Source of the DNA: 70-18 sp041691815
GTDB taxonomy: Bacteria > Pseudomonadota > Alphaproteobacteria > Acetobacterales > Acetobacteraceae
Assembly: GCA_041691815.1 (NCBI GenBank)
Contig: JBEPTZ010000043.1
Location: forward strand, 1 to 33,194
Length of the DNA: 33,194 nt
Reading direction: 5' to 3'
This document shows positions 24,210-33,194 of the stretch, one piece after another. Positions within the stretch are counted from its first letter, which is position 1; each line of letters opens with the position of its first letter. Both the position numbers and the translations under genes were made by a program. The notes under the pieces were generated by a model. That model ran no database searches. It worked only from the letters and a program-made list of their open reading frames with translations, and was not told where the DNA came from.

Positions 24210-24216
24210 TCCGCCT
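24196..24216. terminator. Short stem-loop at the importer operon end
   Basis: AGGCGGA and TCCGCCT pair over seven bases around a seven-base loop that includes the permease stop codon. There is no T run after it. It sits between convergent genes and may slow or end transcription from either side. Confidence 0.35.
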
Positions 24217-24249
24217 GCCCGCCCGGCGCACCCAGGCCGGTGGTCGGTC

Positions 24250-25017
24250 TCAGGCGGTCTTGGACTTGAGTTCCTGGAGTTCCATCCGCGCGCCGGCCAT
24301 CATGCATGACAGGTCCGACGTCAGCATCACCATGTCGAAGCCGCGCTTCACGGCACCCGCCGCGAACGCCGCGCCGGCGCAATGCATGACGCATTTGATG
24401 CCGTGGCGGTGCGCGGCCTCGCGGATCTTGTCGCAGGTGGCCAGATGCAGCGGGTCGGGATTGTCGCCGCGCGGCGTCAGCCCCAGCGCGAACGACAGGT
24501 CGGCCGGCCCGATATAGACGGCGTCGAGGCCGGGCGTGGCGCAGATCGCATCGAGGTTGGCGATACCTTCCTTGGTCTCGATCATCGCCATGATGACGAT
24601 CTCGTCATTGGCATGCGCGACATAGTCGGGGCCGCCATAATGGATGGCGCGGACCGGGCCGGACGAGCGCATGCCGACCGGCGGGTAGCGGCAGGCGGCC
24701 ACCGCCTTGGCGGCTTCCTCGGCGGTGTTCACCAGCGGCACGATGATGCCATAGGCGCCAAGGTCGAGCGCCCGCATGATGGCCGCCGGCTCGTTCCAGG
24801 CGACCCGCACCACCGGGACGGTCTCGGTCTGCGAGATCGCCTGCAGCATGGGCCAGACGTCGCGCATTTCCGAGGTGCCGTGCTGCAGGTCGACGCACAG
24901 GGCGTCGAAGCCCTGGCGCGCCATGATCTCGGCGGTGAAGCCGTGCGACACCGAGAGCCAGCCCAGGGTTACGCATTTGCCGTCACGCCACATCTGCTTG
25001 ATCTTATTTGGACGCAT
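24250..25017 (-). CDS. HpcH/HpaI-family class II aldolase
   Basis: A 255-residue TIM-barrel enzyme that cleaves 2-oxo-4-hydroxy acids to pyruvate plus an aldehyde, or the reverse. Catalytic H46 (D-L-Q-H-G) and R71, and metal ligands E147 (M-I-E-T) and D173 (G-P-A-D-L-S), are in place. Length equals that of 2-dehydro-3-deoxyglucarate aldolase (GarL) and HpcH, both in this family. GAGGTG precedes ATG 25017; an in-frame ATG at 25041 is possible. Last gene of a minus-strand group with a cupin and a hydrolase, divergent from a cycloisomerase-like operon. A 2-oxo-3-deoxy acid from that enzyme would be a natural substrate (inference). Confidence 0.92.
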   Translation of the reverse strand: MRPNKIKQMWRDGKCVTLGWLSVSHGFTAEIMARQGFDALCVDLQHGTSEMRDVWPMLQAISQTETVPVVRVAWNEPAAIMRALDLGAYGIIVPLVNTAEEAAKAVAACRYPPVGMRSSGPVRAIHYGGPDYVAHANDEIVIMAMIETKEGIANLDAICATPGLDAVYIGPADLSFALGLTPRGDNPDPLHLATCDKIREAAHRHGIKCVMHCAGAAFAAGAVKRGFDMVMLTSDLSCMMAGARMELQELKSKTA

Positions 25018-25144
25018 TGTCGCACCTCTGGTGTCGTTCATTGATCCACTGGGCGGTCCGCTCAAAGCAATCCCGGCCGCCGGATCGGCCATACAGCAAA
25101 TGGGCCGGAGCCGATAGCCATGCCGCCGGCGGTGACAGATGCAT

Positions 25145-25786
25145 TCACGGGCTGAATGCTTGCTCGCCGAAGATCCGATAGCGCGCCGAGCGCGGCCGTT
25201 TTGCCTCTTCAGGCGAAGCAGGCATGAAGGATGTTATGCCGCCTTGCAGTTCGGCCGGCAGCAGCATGACGCGGATGAAGACGTTTTCGCCGGAGTGGAT
25301 ATTGCGGCCAACCACCCAGTCGCGCCCGGTTTCCAGCCAGGCCCGGCCGGTTTCCAGCCGCTCGGTGGTGTCGCCGATGGTGGCGAGGATGCGGCCGGTG
25401 AGCAGCCGCCTGATCCCCGGCCCACGATGGCCGTGCACCGGCGTCTTGGCACCGGGATCGGTTGCCACGCGGTCGGCCCGCAGCAGATACGGCCCGGCGA
25501 AGTCAACGTCGATCCGATGCGAGAGGACGATATCGGCGCCGGCAGCGGACAGCAGCGGCTGCTCGCGAGCGGCGCACTCGAACAGCCAGCCGGTGCCGGT
25601 GACCTCGAACGGGCCTTCGATGAAGCAGCCGTCGTTCGCCTCCAGCCGGGTCTGCTGGTCTGGCCGCGCGATCTGCAGCGCGCCGGCGGTGGCGAAGGCG
25701 AAGCGGGTGCCGCCGACCGCGATGGCGAGCGGCGCCTGGCCGGAGGCGATGTCATAGGTGGACAGCCGGAGGGCGGGACTGGTCAT
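25145..25786 (-). CDS. Cupin-like protein of unknown function
   Basis: A 213-residue protein. The N-terminal half is mostly beta (F-A-F-A-T-A-G-A-L-Q-I-A). The C-terminal half (about 110-185) has a cupin pattern: P-V-H-G-H-R-G-P-G-I then, after an R-L-L-T-G-R-I strand, E-x-G-R-x-W-x-E-x-G, with histidines that could hold a metal. Acid-sugar isomerases and dioxygenases use this fold, but no specific activity can be named. Its start overlaps the stop of the hydrolase gene (ATGA), so the two are coupled. 127 bases separate it from the aldolase. Confidence 0.7.
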   Translation of the reverse strand: MTSPALRLSTYDIASGQAPLAIAVGGTRFAFATAGALQIARPDQQTRLEANDGCFIEGPFEVTGTGWLFECAAREQPLLSAAGADIVLSHRIDVDFAGPYLLRADRVATDPGAKTPVHGHRGPGIRRLLTGRILATIGDTTERLETGRAWLETGRDWVVGRNIHSGENVFIRVMLLPAELQGGITSFMPASPEEAKRPRSARYRIFGEQAFSP

Positions 25787-26655
25787 TGGCGCAGGCTCGC
25801 ACGCAACAGCGCGGCGCCGATCGGCTGCTCCGGCGCCATGAAATCCATCGTGATGTCAAAATGGCCATAGGGCGGCAGCACATGCACCTCGGCGGTGATG
25901 CCGCTGCGGTGCAGGTGGTGGGCGTAGCGGTAGGTCTGGTCGATCCACTGCCACGGCTCGCGGCCACCGGCGAACAGTGCGATGGGGCATCGCAGCAGCG
26001 GCGGACGGGCCTCGACGTTGTGCCGGCCGGCGATTTCCGGGGTCAGCCGAAGCTGCTGGTTGACGGTGATCTGCATCGCCGGGGCGGGGTCGTAGATGCC
26101 GCTGACCGCCACCGCACCGACGATGAAGGCGGGGTCGATGCCGCGCTGGCGCCAGTCGGTGGCCAGTGCTTCGGCAACCAGGTGGGCACCCGCCGAATGG
26201 CCGGACAGGCTGATGCCGGCAGGATCGCCGCCATACGAGGCGATGTTGCGGTGGACCCACTCGATGGCGGAAAGTGCGGAATCGACCACGCCGTCCAGCG
26301 TGCTGTCGGGGCAGAGCTCGTAGTTGGCGATCACCGCGGTAATGCCGCGCGCCACCAGCATCGGTGCGATACAGGCGAAGTTCGCCTTGTCCTGGGCGCG
26401 CCAGTAGCCGCCGTGAAAGAAGATGTGCACCGGCGCGGGGTCGGCGCGATCGGCCGGATAGATATCCAGCTTTCGCAACGGGTGGTCGCCAAAGGCCAGG
26501 TCGACATGCTGCTTCAGCCCGGCGCGCGCCTTGGCATTGAGCGGCTCGCGCAGGACGCGGGATTCGGCAAATTCCGGGAACGCGTGTTGTGGATTATACT
26601 GGAATTCGTGCTCTTCCGGCGTCAGCCCGGCCCAGATCGGGGGGGTTCCCTGCAT
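25783..26655 (-). CDS. Alpha/beta-hydrolase, arylformamidase-like
   Basis: A 290-residue serine hydrolase. H-G-G-Y-W (81-85) forms the oxyanion hole and S154 in G-H-S-A-G is the nucleophile; an acidic residue in G-G-R-E-P-W and H in Y-G-H-F-D complete the triad. H-G-G-Y-W with G-H-S-A-G is the pattern of kynurenine-formamidase-like esterases, which split formamides or esters. The start at ATG 26655 has GGAG nine bases upstream; an ATG at 26670 has a poorer site. First gene of the minus-strand operon, coupled to the cupin gene. The rest of the kynurenine pathway is absent, so tryptophan breakdown is not indicated. Confidence 0.88.
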   Translation of the reverse strand: MQGTPPIWAGLTPEEHEFQYNPQHAFPEFAESRVLREPLNAKARAGLKQHVDLAFGDHPLRKLDIYPADRADPAPVHIFFHGGYWRAQDKANFACIAPMLVARGITAVIANYELCPDSTLDGVVDSALSAIEWVHRNIASYGGDPAGISLSGHSAGAHLVAEALATDWRQRGIDPAFIVGAVAVSGIYDPAPAMQITVNQQLRLTPEIAGRHNVEARPPLLRCPIALFAGGREPWQWIDQTYRYAHHLHRSGITAEVHVLPPYGHFDITMDFMAPEQPIGAALLRASLRQ

Positions 26656-26814
26656 TGCTCGGGGCTCCATCTTCGCTTTGATGACGGCAGGATAGAGCGC
26701 CCGCGGGGCGGATGGAAAGTGGTCGCTTGCCGTGGCGGGCAAAAGCGGTTCAGATATGCGCTACATGTTGTCCGCACCTGTTTTTTTAGCTTCAGTCAGC
26801 CGGGGGGCCTGGTT
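26656..26814. promoter_or_regulatory. Divergent promoter region of the two catabolic operons
   Basis: 159 bases shared by the hydrolase and cycloisomerase-like operons. An inverted repeat TTGCC-N6-GGCAA at 26727-26742 could be an operator. No regulator gene is nearby. A run of seven T precedes the GGGGGG ribosome-site candidate of the plus-strand operon. Confidence 0.4.
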
Positions 26815-27934
26815 TTGAAAATCCGGTCGATCGATTTTATCGCGCTGTCCGCGCCGCTCGACGCCGGCAAGGCGTATGGGATGTCGAAATCGCTTTCGAC
26901 CGGCAGGCAGTCGACGCTGGTGCGCATGACACTTGCCGATGGCACGGTTGGCCACGGCGAGGCCTGGGGCATGCCTTCGGTGAACAAGGCCTATGAGCCC
27001 TTCCTGAAGGGCTATCTCGAAGGTAGCGACGTGTTCGATTGCGAGCATGCCTTCTCCCGCATTCTGGCGCGGCATTACCATTTCGGCGTCCAGAACGGCA
27101 TGCTGTGGGGCATCAGCGGCATCGACATCGCCGCCAAGGACGCGATCGGCCGGCTTACCGGCCAGCCGGTGTGCAGGCTGATTGGCGGGCGGCGGATCGA
27201 GCGTGTACCGATCTATGCCTCGGGCGGCTATATGACCGAGACCCCGCGCGAGGATTTCCGTCCGCAGATCGAGGCGATGGCGGCAGCCGGCCACCGGGCG
27301 GTGAAGATCAAGATCGGCCTCGGGCCGGACAGCGACGTGGAGCGGGTGGCGATCGCCCGGGAAATCCTCGGCGAGGATGTCGAGCTTCTGCTTGATATCA
27401 ATTCCAACTACACATTTGATACCGCCGCCGAGGCGTTCAGGCGGCTGGCGCCTTTCCGTCCTGGCTGGATCGAGGAGCCGCTGACGCCGCAGGATCTCGA
27501 TGGCTACGCGCGGCTTCGGGCCCGGGCGACGGTGCCGATCGCGGCCGGGGAAGCGCTGTACACCGTTTTTGACTTCAAGCAGTTGGTGGAGCGTGGCGGC
27601 GTTGACGTGCTGCAGCCCGACCTGACGCTGTGCGGCGGCTTCTGGCAGGGGCGCAAGATCGCCGAACTGGCGCATGCCAATCATCTGCGGGTGTCGCCGC
27701 ATGTCTGGGGCGGCGGCGTGGGGCTTGCCGCGGCGCTGCATTACATCGCGGCACTGCCGGCCTATCCGCATGCCGACAATATCCCCAAGCCGGTGCTGCT
27801 GGAGTATGATCTCGGCGCCAATCCGCTGCGCACCGAGTTGCTGCAACAGCCTATCGTCGTCAAGGGCGGGTTCATCGCGGTGCCGGAGGGGCCGGGCCTG
27901 GGGATCGAGATCAACGAGGACGCGCTGGCACGCT

Positions 27935-27948
<14 letters not shown>
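26815..27948 (+). CDS. Mandelate racemase/muconate lactonizing enzyme family protein, D-galactarolactone cycloisomerase-like
   Basis: A 377-residue enolase-superfamily enzyme. K164-x-K166 in V-K-I-K-I-G, metal ligands D194, E220 (W-I-E-E-P) and E246 (A-A-G-E-A), and H296 in S-P-H-V-W-G are all present, so it should abstract a proton next to a carboxylate. The ending G-L-G-I-E-I-N-x-D-A-L and H-V-W-G pattern recall galactarolactone cycloisomerase (Gci) of Agrobacterium, nearly the same length. I use the TTG at 26815: a G-rich site stands upstream and the family's first strand begins at its second codon, whereas the first ATG (26881) would remove that strand. It overlaps the ATPase gene by 14 bases. 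Acid-sugar dehydratases are close relatives, so the reaction is not certain. Confidence 0.88.
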
Positions 27949-28971
<1,023 letters not shown>

Positions 28972-28975
<4 letters not shown>

Positions 28976-29970
28976 GCGGCGCGGCGGAGATCGGTTCCGT
29001 CATGCCGCCGCCGCTGGTCAGCGTCAGGGGGCTGAGCAAGTATTTCTCGTCGGGTGGCGGCTTGTTTTCGGCGGCGAAACCCCCGGTCAGGGCGGTGGAG
29101 AGCGTCGATATCGACATCGAGCAGGGCGAGGTGCTCGGCGTGGTGGGTGAGTCCGGCTGCGGCAAGTCGACGCTCGGGCGGCTCATCCTGCGTCTGATTG
29201 AGCCGACCAGCGGCAGTGTCCGTTTCGCGGACCGTGAGTTGGGTGGCCTCGACGCGCGCGAGATGCGGCAGTTCCGCCGCCATATGCAGATGATCTTCCA
29301 GGATCCGTTCGGCAGCCTCAACCCGCGCATGACGATCGGCGATGCGTTGCTGGAACCGTTGTCGTTGCACCGCGGGCTGAACGGCAATGCGGCGCGGGCG
29401 GAAGCGGCCCAGCTGCTGGAGAAGGTCGGCCTTTCCGGCGATCATATGCAGCGCTACCCGCGCATGTTTTCCGGCGGCCAGCGCCAGCGTGTCGCCGTCG
29501 CGCGTGCGCTCGCCTCGGGGCCGAGTTTCATCGTCGCCGACGAACCGGTATCGGCGCTCGATGTGTCGATCCAGGCCGAGGTGATCAACCTGCTGCAATC
29601 GCTGCAGGCCGATCTCAATCTCACGCTGATGTTCATCAGTCACGACCTCTCTGTCGTGGAGACGATCAGCGACCGGGTGATGGTGCTCTATCTCGGGCGG
29701 GTGATGGAACTCGCACCCACCGAGGCGTTGTTCGGCAGCCCCCAACACCCATACACCGCGGCGCTGCTCCAGGCCGCCCCAGGTATGGCCGCGGCGCGGC
29801 GGCACATTCTGAAAGGCGAGATACCGAGCTCTTCGACCCCCCCATCTGGGTGTGTCTTCCGCACCCGCTGCCCGTTCGCCATCGACGATTGCGCCAAGGT
29901 CGTCCCGCCTGTTCGCGAAGTGGCGCCGCAGCATTTCAAGGCCTGCATCCGTGATAACCTTGACCTCTGA
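28972..29970 (+). CDS. Peptide/nickel-type ABC importer ATPase (DppF/OppF-like), GTG start
   Basis: A 332-residue partner ATPase. Walker A G-E-S-G-C-G-K-S (59-66), signature F-S-G-G-Q-R-Q-R, Walker B F-I-V-A-D-E-P-V-S-A-L-D, H-loop I-S-H-D, and a C-terminal cysteine set (G-C-V-F-R-T-R-C-P, D-D-C, K-A-C). GTG at 28972 overlaps the upstream stop; an ATG eleven codons in also exists, but the extra N-terminus precedes the first strand and may be real. The gene overlaps the epimerase by 20 bases. Confidence 0.92.
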
Positions 29971-30925
29971 CCTGTTTGACCCGACCAGGCCGGTGCTGGT
30001 GATCGGCGGTCGCGGCTTCGTCGGCTCGCACATCGTTCGCGGCCTGCTTGCCGCGGGACTCACCCCACATGTCTACGGCCCACCGATGGCGAACGAGCTG
30101 CTGGCCGACTGCCGCGGCCGGTTCGGCGAGACCCATGGTACGGTCGAAAACCAGGAGGCAATCGCCAGCGCGATCCAGGCGAGCGGTGCCGGCGCCGTGG
30201 TAACGACAGCAGCCTATGCCGGCGGCAACCAGGGGCTGATGCGAGGCGGAGAGGCCGACACCGACAAGGCCATGGCAGTCAATGTCGAGGGCTTCCGGCG
30301 CACGCTGGAGGCGGCCCATCGTCAGGGCGTGCGGCGGGTGGTCTGGGCCGACTCTACGGTCGTCTATGGCCGCGCCTGCCTCTATTCGAAGGCGCGGGTC
30401 GACGAGGACGATCTGCGCCGTCCCAGCACGGTCTACGGCCTCACCAAGGTGCTCGGCGAAGACATCGCGCAATACTACCGCGACCGGCACGAGATGGACG
30501 TGATTGGCCTCAGGATGTCGCTGCTGCTCGGCGCCGACCTCTGGTACCAGGGTGCTGCGAGCGCCATCGCCGATGTGATCAGGAGAGCGGTGCCCGGTGG
30601 GGTGCACAAGGTCGCCTTCCATGACGAACGCATCGACCTGATGCATGTCGCCGACGTTGCCCGCGCCACCTTGCTGGCCCTTCGCAGTTTGCGCGCGCTC
30701 GGGGCGGTCTACAACATCAACGGCTTCACCGCATCGCTCAGCGAGATCGCACGCAAGGTCGAGGCGGCCGTGCCTGACTACCGGGTGGAGCACGAGATCC
30801 AGCCCGCGCAATTCGTCTTTCCCCTCGTCAGCGACCGCCGCTTTCGTGAAGTGACCGGCTATGCACCTACCCGGTCGCTCGACGATATCATCGCGGAAAT
30901 GGCCGGAACCGGAGTCCAGACATGA
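29951..30925 (+). CDS. NAD-dependent epimerase/dehydratase (extended SDR)
   Basis: A 324-residue Rossmann-fold enzyme, numbered from a GTG at 29951. Nucleotide loop G-G-R-G-F-V-G (19-25), catalytic S135 (A-D-S-T-V-V-Y-G) and Y162-x3-K166 (Y-G-L-T-K) mark extended SDR enzymes that epimerise, dehydrate or oxidise a sugar or related alcohol. A TTG at 29960 is another possible start. Its 20-base overlap with the ATPase and four-base overlap with the RidA gene place it firmly in the operon. Uronate dehydrogenase, a partner of galactarolactone enzymes elsewhere, belongs to the same superfamily but is shorter, so that identity is only a possibility. Confidence 0.85.
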   Translation: MITLTSDLFDPTRPVLVIGGRGFVGSHIVRGLLAAGLTPHVYGPPMANELLADCRGRFGETHGTVENQEAIASAIQASGAGAVVTTAAYAGGNQGLMRGGEADTDKAMAVNVEGFRRTLEAAHRQGVRRVVWADSTVVYGRACLYSKARVDEDDLRRPSTVYGLTKVLGEDIAQYYRDRHEMDVIGLRMSLLLGADLWYQGAASAIADVIRRAVPGGVHKVAFHDERIDLMHVADVARATLLALRSLRALGAVYNINGFTASLSEIARKVEAAVPDYRVEHEIQPAQFVFPLVSDRRFREVTGYAPTRSLDDIIAEMAGTGVQT

Positions 30926-31380
30926 TCGAAGCCCGCCTGGCCGAACTCGGCATCACACTGCCGGAGGCGGCCACGCCTTCGTTCAGCTACGTGCCGGTGA
31001 CGCTGCACAACGGCGTCGCCTATGTCAGCGGGCAGATGCCGAAAGTCGATGGCGAGGTGCGGGTGTTCGGCAAGGTCGGGCGCGAGGTCGACCTGGAGAC
31101 GGCCAGGGAGCAGGCGCGCATTTGCATCCTGCAAGGGCTCGCCTGTCTGCGCACCGCCCTCGGTTCCCTCGATCGGGTCGAGCGCGTGTTGAAGGTCAAC
31201 GGCTTCGTGGCATCGGCACCGGGGTTCAATGCGCAGCCCAAGGTGATCGACGCCGCCTCGGATCTGCTGGTGGAGATTTTCGGCGATCCGGGGCGTCATG
31301 CGCGTGTGGCCGTTGGCGTTGCCGAACTTCCGCGCAATGCCGCGGTGGAGATCGAACTGACGGTTGCCTTCACCAGCTGA
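30922..31380 (+). CDS. RidA-family protein (YjgF/YER057c/UK114), enamine/imine deaminase-like
   Basis: A 152-residue member of the RidA superfamily. Core RidA hydrolyses reactive enamines and imines to ketones and ammonia. V-A-Y-V-S-G-Q-M-P (32-40) and R128 in H-A-R-V-A-V-G-V with the following A-x-V-E-I-E form the carboxylate-binding site. It is longer than core RidA (about 130) and fits the YjgH/Rid-like groups with an N-terminal extension. ATGA overlap with the epimerase. Its presence suggests an unstable imine, or an amine-bearing substrate, in the pathway. Confidence 0.88.
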   Translation: MIEARLAELGITLPEAATPSFSYVPVTLHNGVAYVSGQMPKVDGEVRVFGKVGREVDLETAREQARICILQGLACLRTALGSLDRVERVLKVNGFVASAPGFNAQPKVIDAASDLLVEIFGDPGRHARVAVGVAELPRNAAVEIELTVAFTS

Positions 31381-31457
31381 CCAAGAGATTGCCGTCGCAC
31401 CGTCCGATATCGATCCGCTCAGCAAGTTCAACAACCAGCAAGCCCAGGGGTCTCAAG

Positions 31458-33059
31458 ATGTTCCTCGAAGACAAGCTCAGCCGCCGAACCGCCCTACGCA
31501 CCATGCTCGTGGGCACCACCATCCTGTGTGCCGGCCCGATACTGCCAGCCTTCGCCAAGGGCGAGGGATTGTATGGCCCGGTTCCAGAAAAACCCGTCAT
31601 CGGCGGCCGCCTCAACATGGGCCTGCTGGTCGAGCCGCCGTCGCTTGACCCGTTTCACCAGGGGGCGGACGCGCGCATCCGCATCACCGTGCTGATCTAT
31701 CAGGGCCTGTTCTACGAAGCGGCATCGGGCACCGCTGAACCGCTGCTGGCGGAAAGCTACAAAGTGTCGGACGACGGACTGGTCTATACGATCAAGATAC
31801 GCCAGGGCGTCAAGTTCCATAGCGGCGCAGCGATGACCGTCAAGGATGTCGTCTACAGCTACAACTATCTGCGCGACCCGAAGAATGGCTCGCCCGGAGC
31901 CGGCGACTACTCCGTGGTCACCGAGATGAAGGCGGTCGACCCGACGACGATGCAGATCACCCTGAGCAGCCCCAATGCCTCGCTACCGATGACGATGGGC
32001 AACAAATACGGCGGTGTCGTCCCGGCCGGCTATTTCGACAACCCGAATGCCGATAAGCTGATGAACCAGCGCAGCGTCGGCACCGGCCCGTTCAAGCTGG
32101 TCGAGTTCGCGCCGAATTCGTACATCACCCTGGATAAGAATGCCGATTACTGGGAAAAGGGTGTGCCCTACCTCGACGGCATCGACTTCGCCATCCTGCC
32201 CAACAGCGCCTCCATGCTGGTCGCCCTGCGCAACAACCGCGTCAGCCTGGTCAAGCTGGATCGGCCGCAGGACGTGCAGCAGCTGAAGGGCATCAAGAAC
32301 CTTGAGGTCCAGCGCTGGCCCTCGCTCAGCCAGGCGGCAATCGACATCGGTTCGGAGACGGAGCCGCTCGGCGATGTGCGCGTGCGGCAGGCGATTTCGC
32401 TCGCAGTGGACAAAAAAGAGATGATGCATGCCGCCATCGGCGATTACGGCATGGTGATCGGCACCGTGCCCGCCGGTATGCAGAAGCAATGGGGCCTGCC
32501 GCTCGACCAGGTTCCAATGCAGGGGCCGGATATTGCGGCGGCCAAGAAGAAGCTCGCGGAAGCCGGCAAGGCCGACGGCTTCACCCTCAAGATGACCACC
32601 ATCAACGGCTATGACTGGATGGACCCGGCCGCCGTCACGCTGCGCCAGCAGCTCGGAAAGATCGGCATCACGCTTGAGATCCAGCGAATCGATCTCGGCG
32701 TGTGGATCAAGAATTTCCAATCGCACAACATGGGCTTCACCTTCAACGACTGGCCCGCACTGTTCGACCCGAACCTGCTTTACTACCGCCACTTCCACAC
32801 CCGGCCGAAAGGGGCGGACTTCCGCAACTGGAACAACGAGAAGGCGAGCGAACTGCTTGACCAGGGCCGCGCCACCTCCGACCCGGCGAAGCGGCACGAG
32901 ATCTATGATGGGTTCCAGAAGATCCTCGCCGAAACCGTCCCCACGATCATGCTGTACTCGGCGGATCACGTGACCGTGCGCAACCAAAAGGTGCAGAACT
33001 ACGAACAGCACCCGACCGGCTGGTACTACGGTCTGGCGCGGACGTATCTGAGCGCGTGA
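31458..33059 (+). CDS. ABC importer periplasmic binding protein, family 5 (peptide type)
   Basis: A 533-residue solute-binding protein that hands substrate to the importer powered by the two upstream ATPases. Signal peptide L-S-R-R-T-A-L-R (Tat-like twin arginine), hydrophobic core and cleavage after A-F-A near residue 33. The mature part has family marks: S-L-D-P-F near 62, L-L-A-E-S-Y-K-V-S-D-D-G, V-K-F-H-S-G, and G-T-G-P-F-K-L near 210. Family 5 proteins bind peptides, nickel, opines, sugars or heme. AGGGG precedes the ATG. Permease genes are expected next but the sequence turns into poly-G, so the operon is cut off. Confidence 0.92.
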   Translation: MFLEDKLSRRTALRTMLVGTTILCAGPILPAFAKGEGLYGPVPEKPVIGGRLNMGLLVEPPSLDPFHQGADARIRITVLIYQGLFYEAASGTAEPLLAESYKVSDDGLVYTIKIRQGVKFHSGAAMTVKDVVYSYNYLRDPKNGSPGAGDYSVVTEMKAVDPTTMQITLSSPNASLPMTMGNKYGGVVPAGYFDNPNADKLMNQRSVGTGPFKLVEFAPNSYITLDKNADYWEKGVPYLDGIDFAILPNSASMLVALRNNRVSLVKLDRPQDVQQLKGIKNLEVQRWPSLSQAAIDIGSETEPLGDVRVRQAISLAVDKKEMMHAAIGDYGMVIGTVPAGMQKQWGLPLDQVPMQGPDIAAAKKKLAEAGKADGFTLKMTTINGYDWMDPAAVTLRQQLGKIGITLEIQRIDLGVWIKNFQSHNMGFTFNDWPALFDPNLLYYRHFHTRPKGADFRNWNNEKASELLDQGRATSDPAKRHEIYDGFQKILAETVPTIMLYSADHVTVRNQKVQNYEQHPTGWYYGLARTYLSA

Positions 33060-33194
33060 CCCGGCCGTGGGGGGGGGGGGGGGGGGGGGGGGGCCCCCCC
33101 CCCCCGCGCCCCGGCGGGGGGGGGGGGGTGTGTGGGGGGGGGGGGGCGCGGGGGGGCGCCCGGGGGGCCGGGGGGGCGCGGCGCGGGGGGGGGC
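33060..33194. other. G-only low-complexity end of the window, probable assembly artefact
   Basis: After the stop codon the DNA becomes almost only G with some C, including a run of more than 20 G. No real genome segment of this kind is expected here. It probably marks a contig end with poor base calls, as at 11711-11816. Confidence 0.8.

Noticed and set aside
25783..26655. Tryptophan/kynurenine degradation locus
   Set aside because: Only the hydrolase resembles a formamidase; no kynureninase or dioxygenase is nearby and the neighbours point to acid-sugar chemistry.
25786..26814. N-terminal extension of the cycloisomerase-like gene
   Set aside because: This part is antisense to the hydrolase gene; the enolase-superfamily fold starts at 26815.

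Overview
The window looks like the end of a contig from a high-GC alphaproteobacterium, most likely Acetobacteraceae (Rhodospirillales). This rests on the strong G/C preference at third codon positions, a long-form serA paired with serC, the style of the ABC operons, and AT-rich intergenic hairpin repeats. I infer the family; there is no rRNA or marker gene to fix it. The sequence ends in a G-only low-complexity run (33060-33194), and a similar C/G-only patch lies at 11711-11816. Both look like poor sequence rather than biology.

Left part (1-13.8 kb), mostly housekeeping metabolism: a two-domain GNAT acetyltransferase cut by the window edge and missing its C-terminus; two tandem class I aminotransferases of equal length; glutamyl-Q-tRNA(Asp) synthetase (gluQ) divergent from a small carboxylesterase; an HNH endonuclease; a GT4 glycosyltransferase; the serC-serA operon with a strong leader hairpin that may be the alphaproteobacterial serC RNA motif; two small exported proteins; a RimJ-type acetyltransferase; and an M20 amidohydrolase. 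Four copies of an unusual three-hairpin repeat sit at gene ends. Two of them belong to a ~230-bp direct repeat that also duplicates the last ~31 codons of the HNH gene and brackets the glycosyltransferase, a sign that this 1.66-kb segment was inserted or duplicated.

Middle (13.8-17.3 kb), mobile-element debris: a glutathione S-transferase, a truncated and frameshifted IS4-type transposase, a full-length tyrosine integrase, and next to it the 3' part (anticodon arm to CCA) of a tRNA-Val(CAC) without its 5' half. This is the footprint of an integrative element that used a tRNA gene as its target.

Right part (17.3-33 kb), transport and catabolism: a DUF4337 membrane protein, an alpha-beta-barrel-like protein, a MOSC protein translationally coupled to a flavin/2Fe-2S reductase, and a complete polyamine/Fe-type ABC importer (binding protein, ATPase, two permeases). 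Two divergent operons follow. On the minus strand are an arylformamidase-like hydrolase, a cupin-like protein and an HpcH/HpaI aldolase. On the plus strand are a galactarolactone-cycloisomerase-like enolase-superfamily enzyme, two peptide-type ABC ATPases, an NAD-dependent epimerase, a RidA protein and a family 5 binding protein. The plus-strand genes mostly overlap, so they probably form one transcription unit; its permeases are expected beyond the contig end. Together the divergent operons look like uptake and breakdown of an acidic sugar, lactone or amide/amine conjugate. The substrate cannot be read from the sequence.
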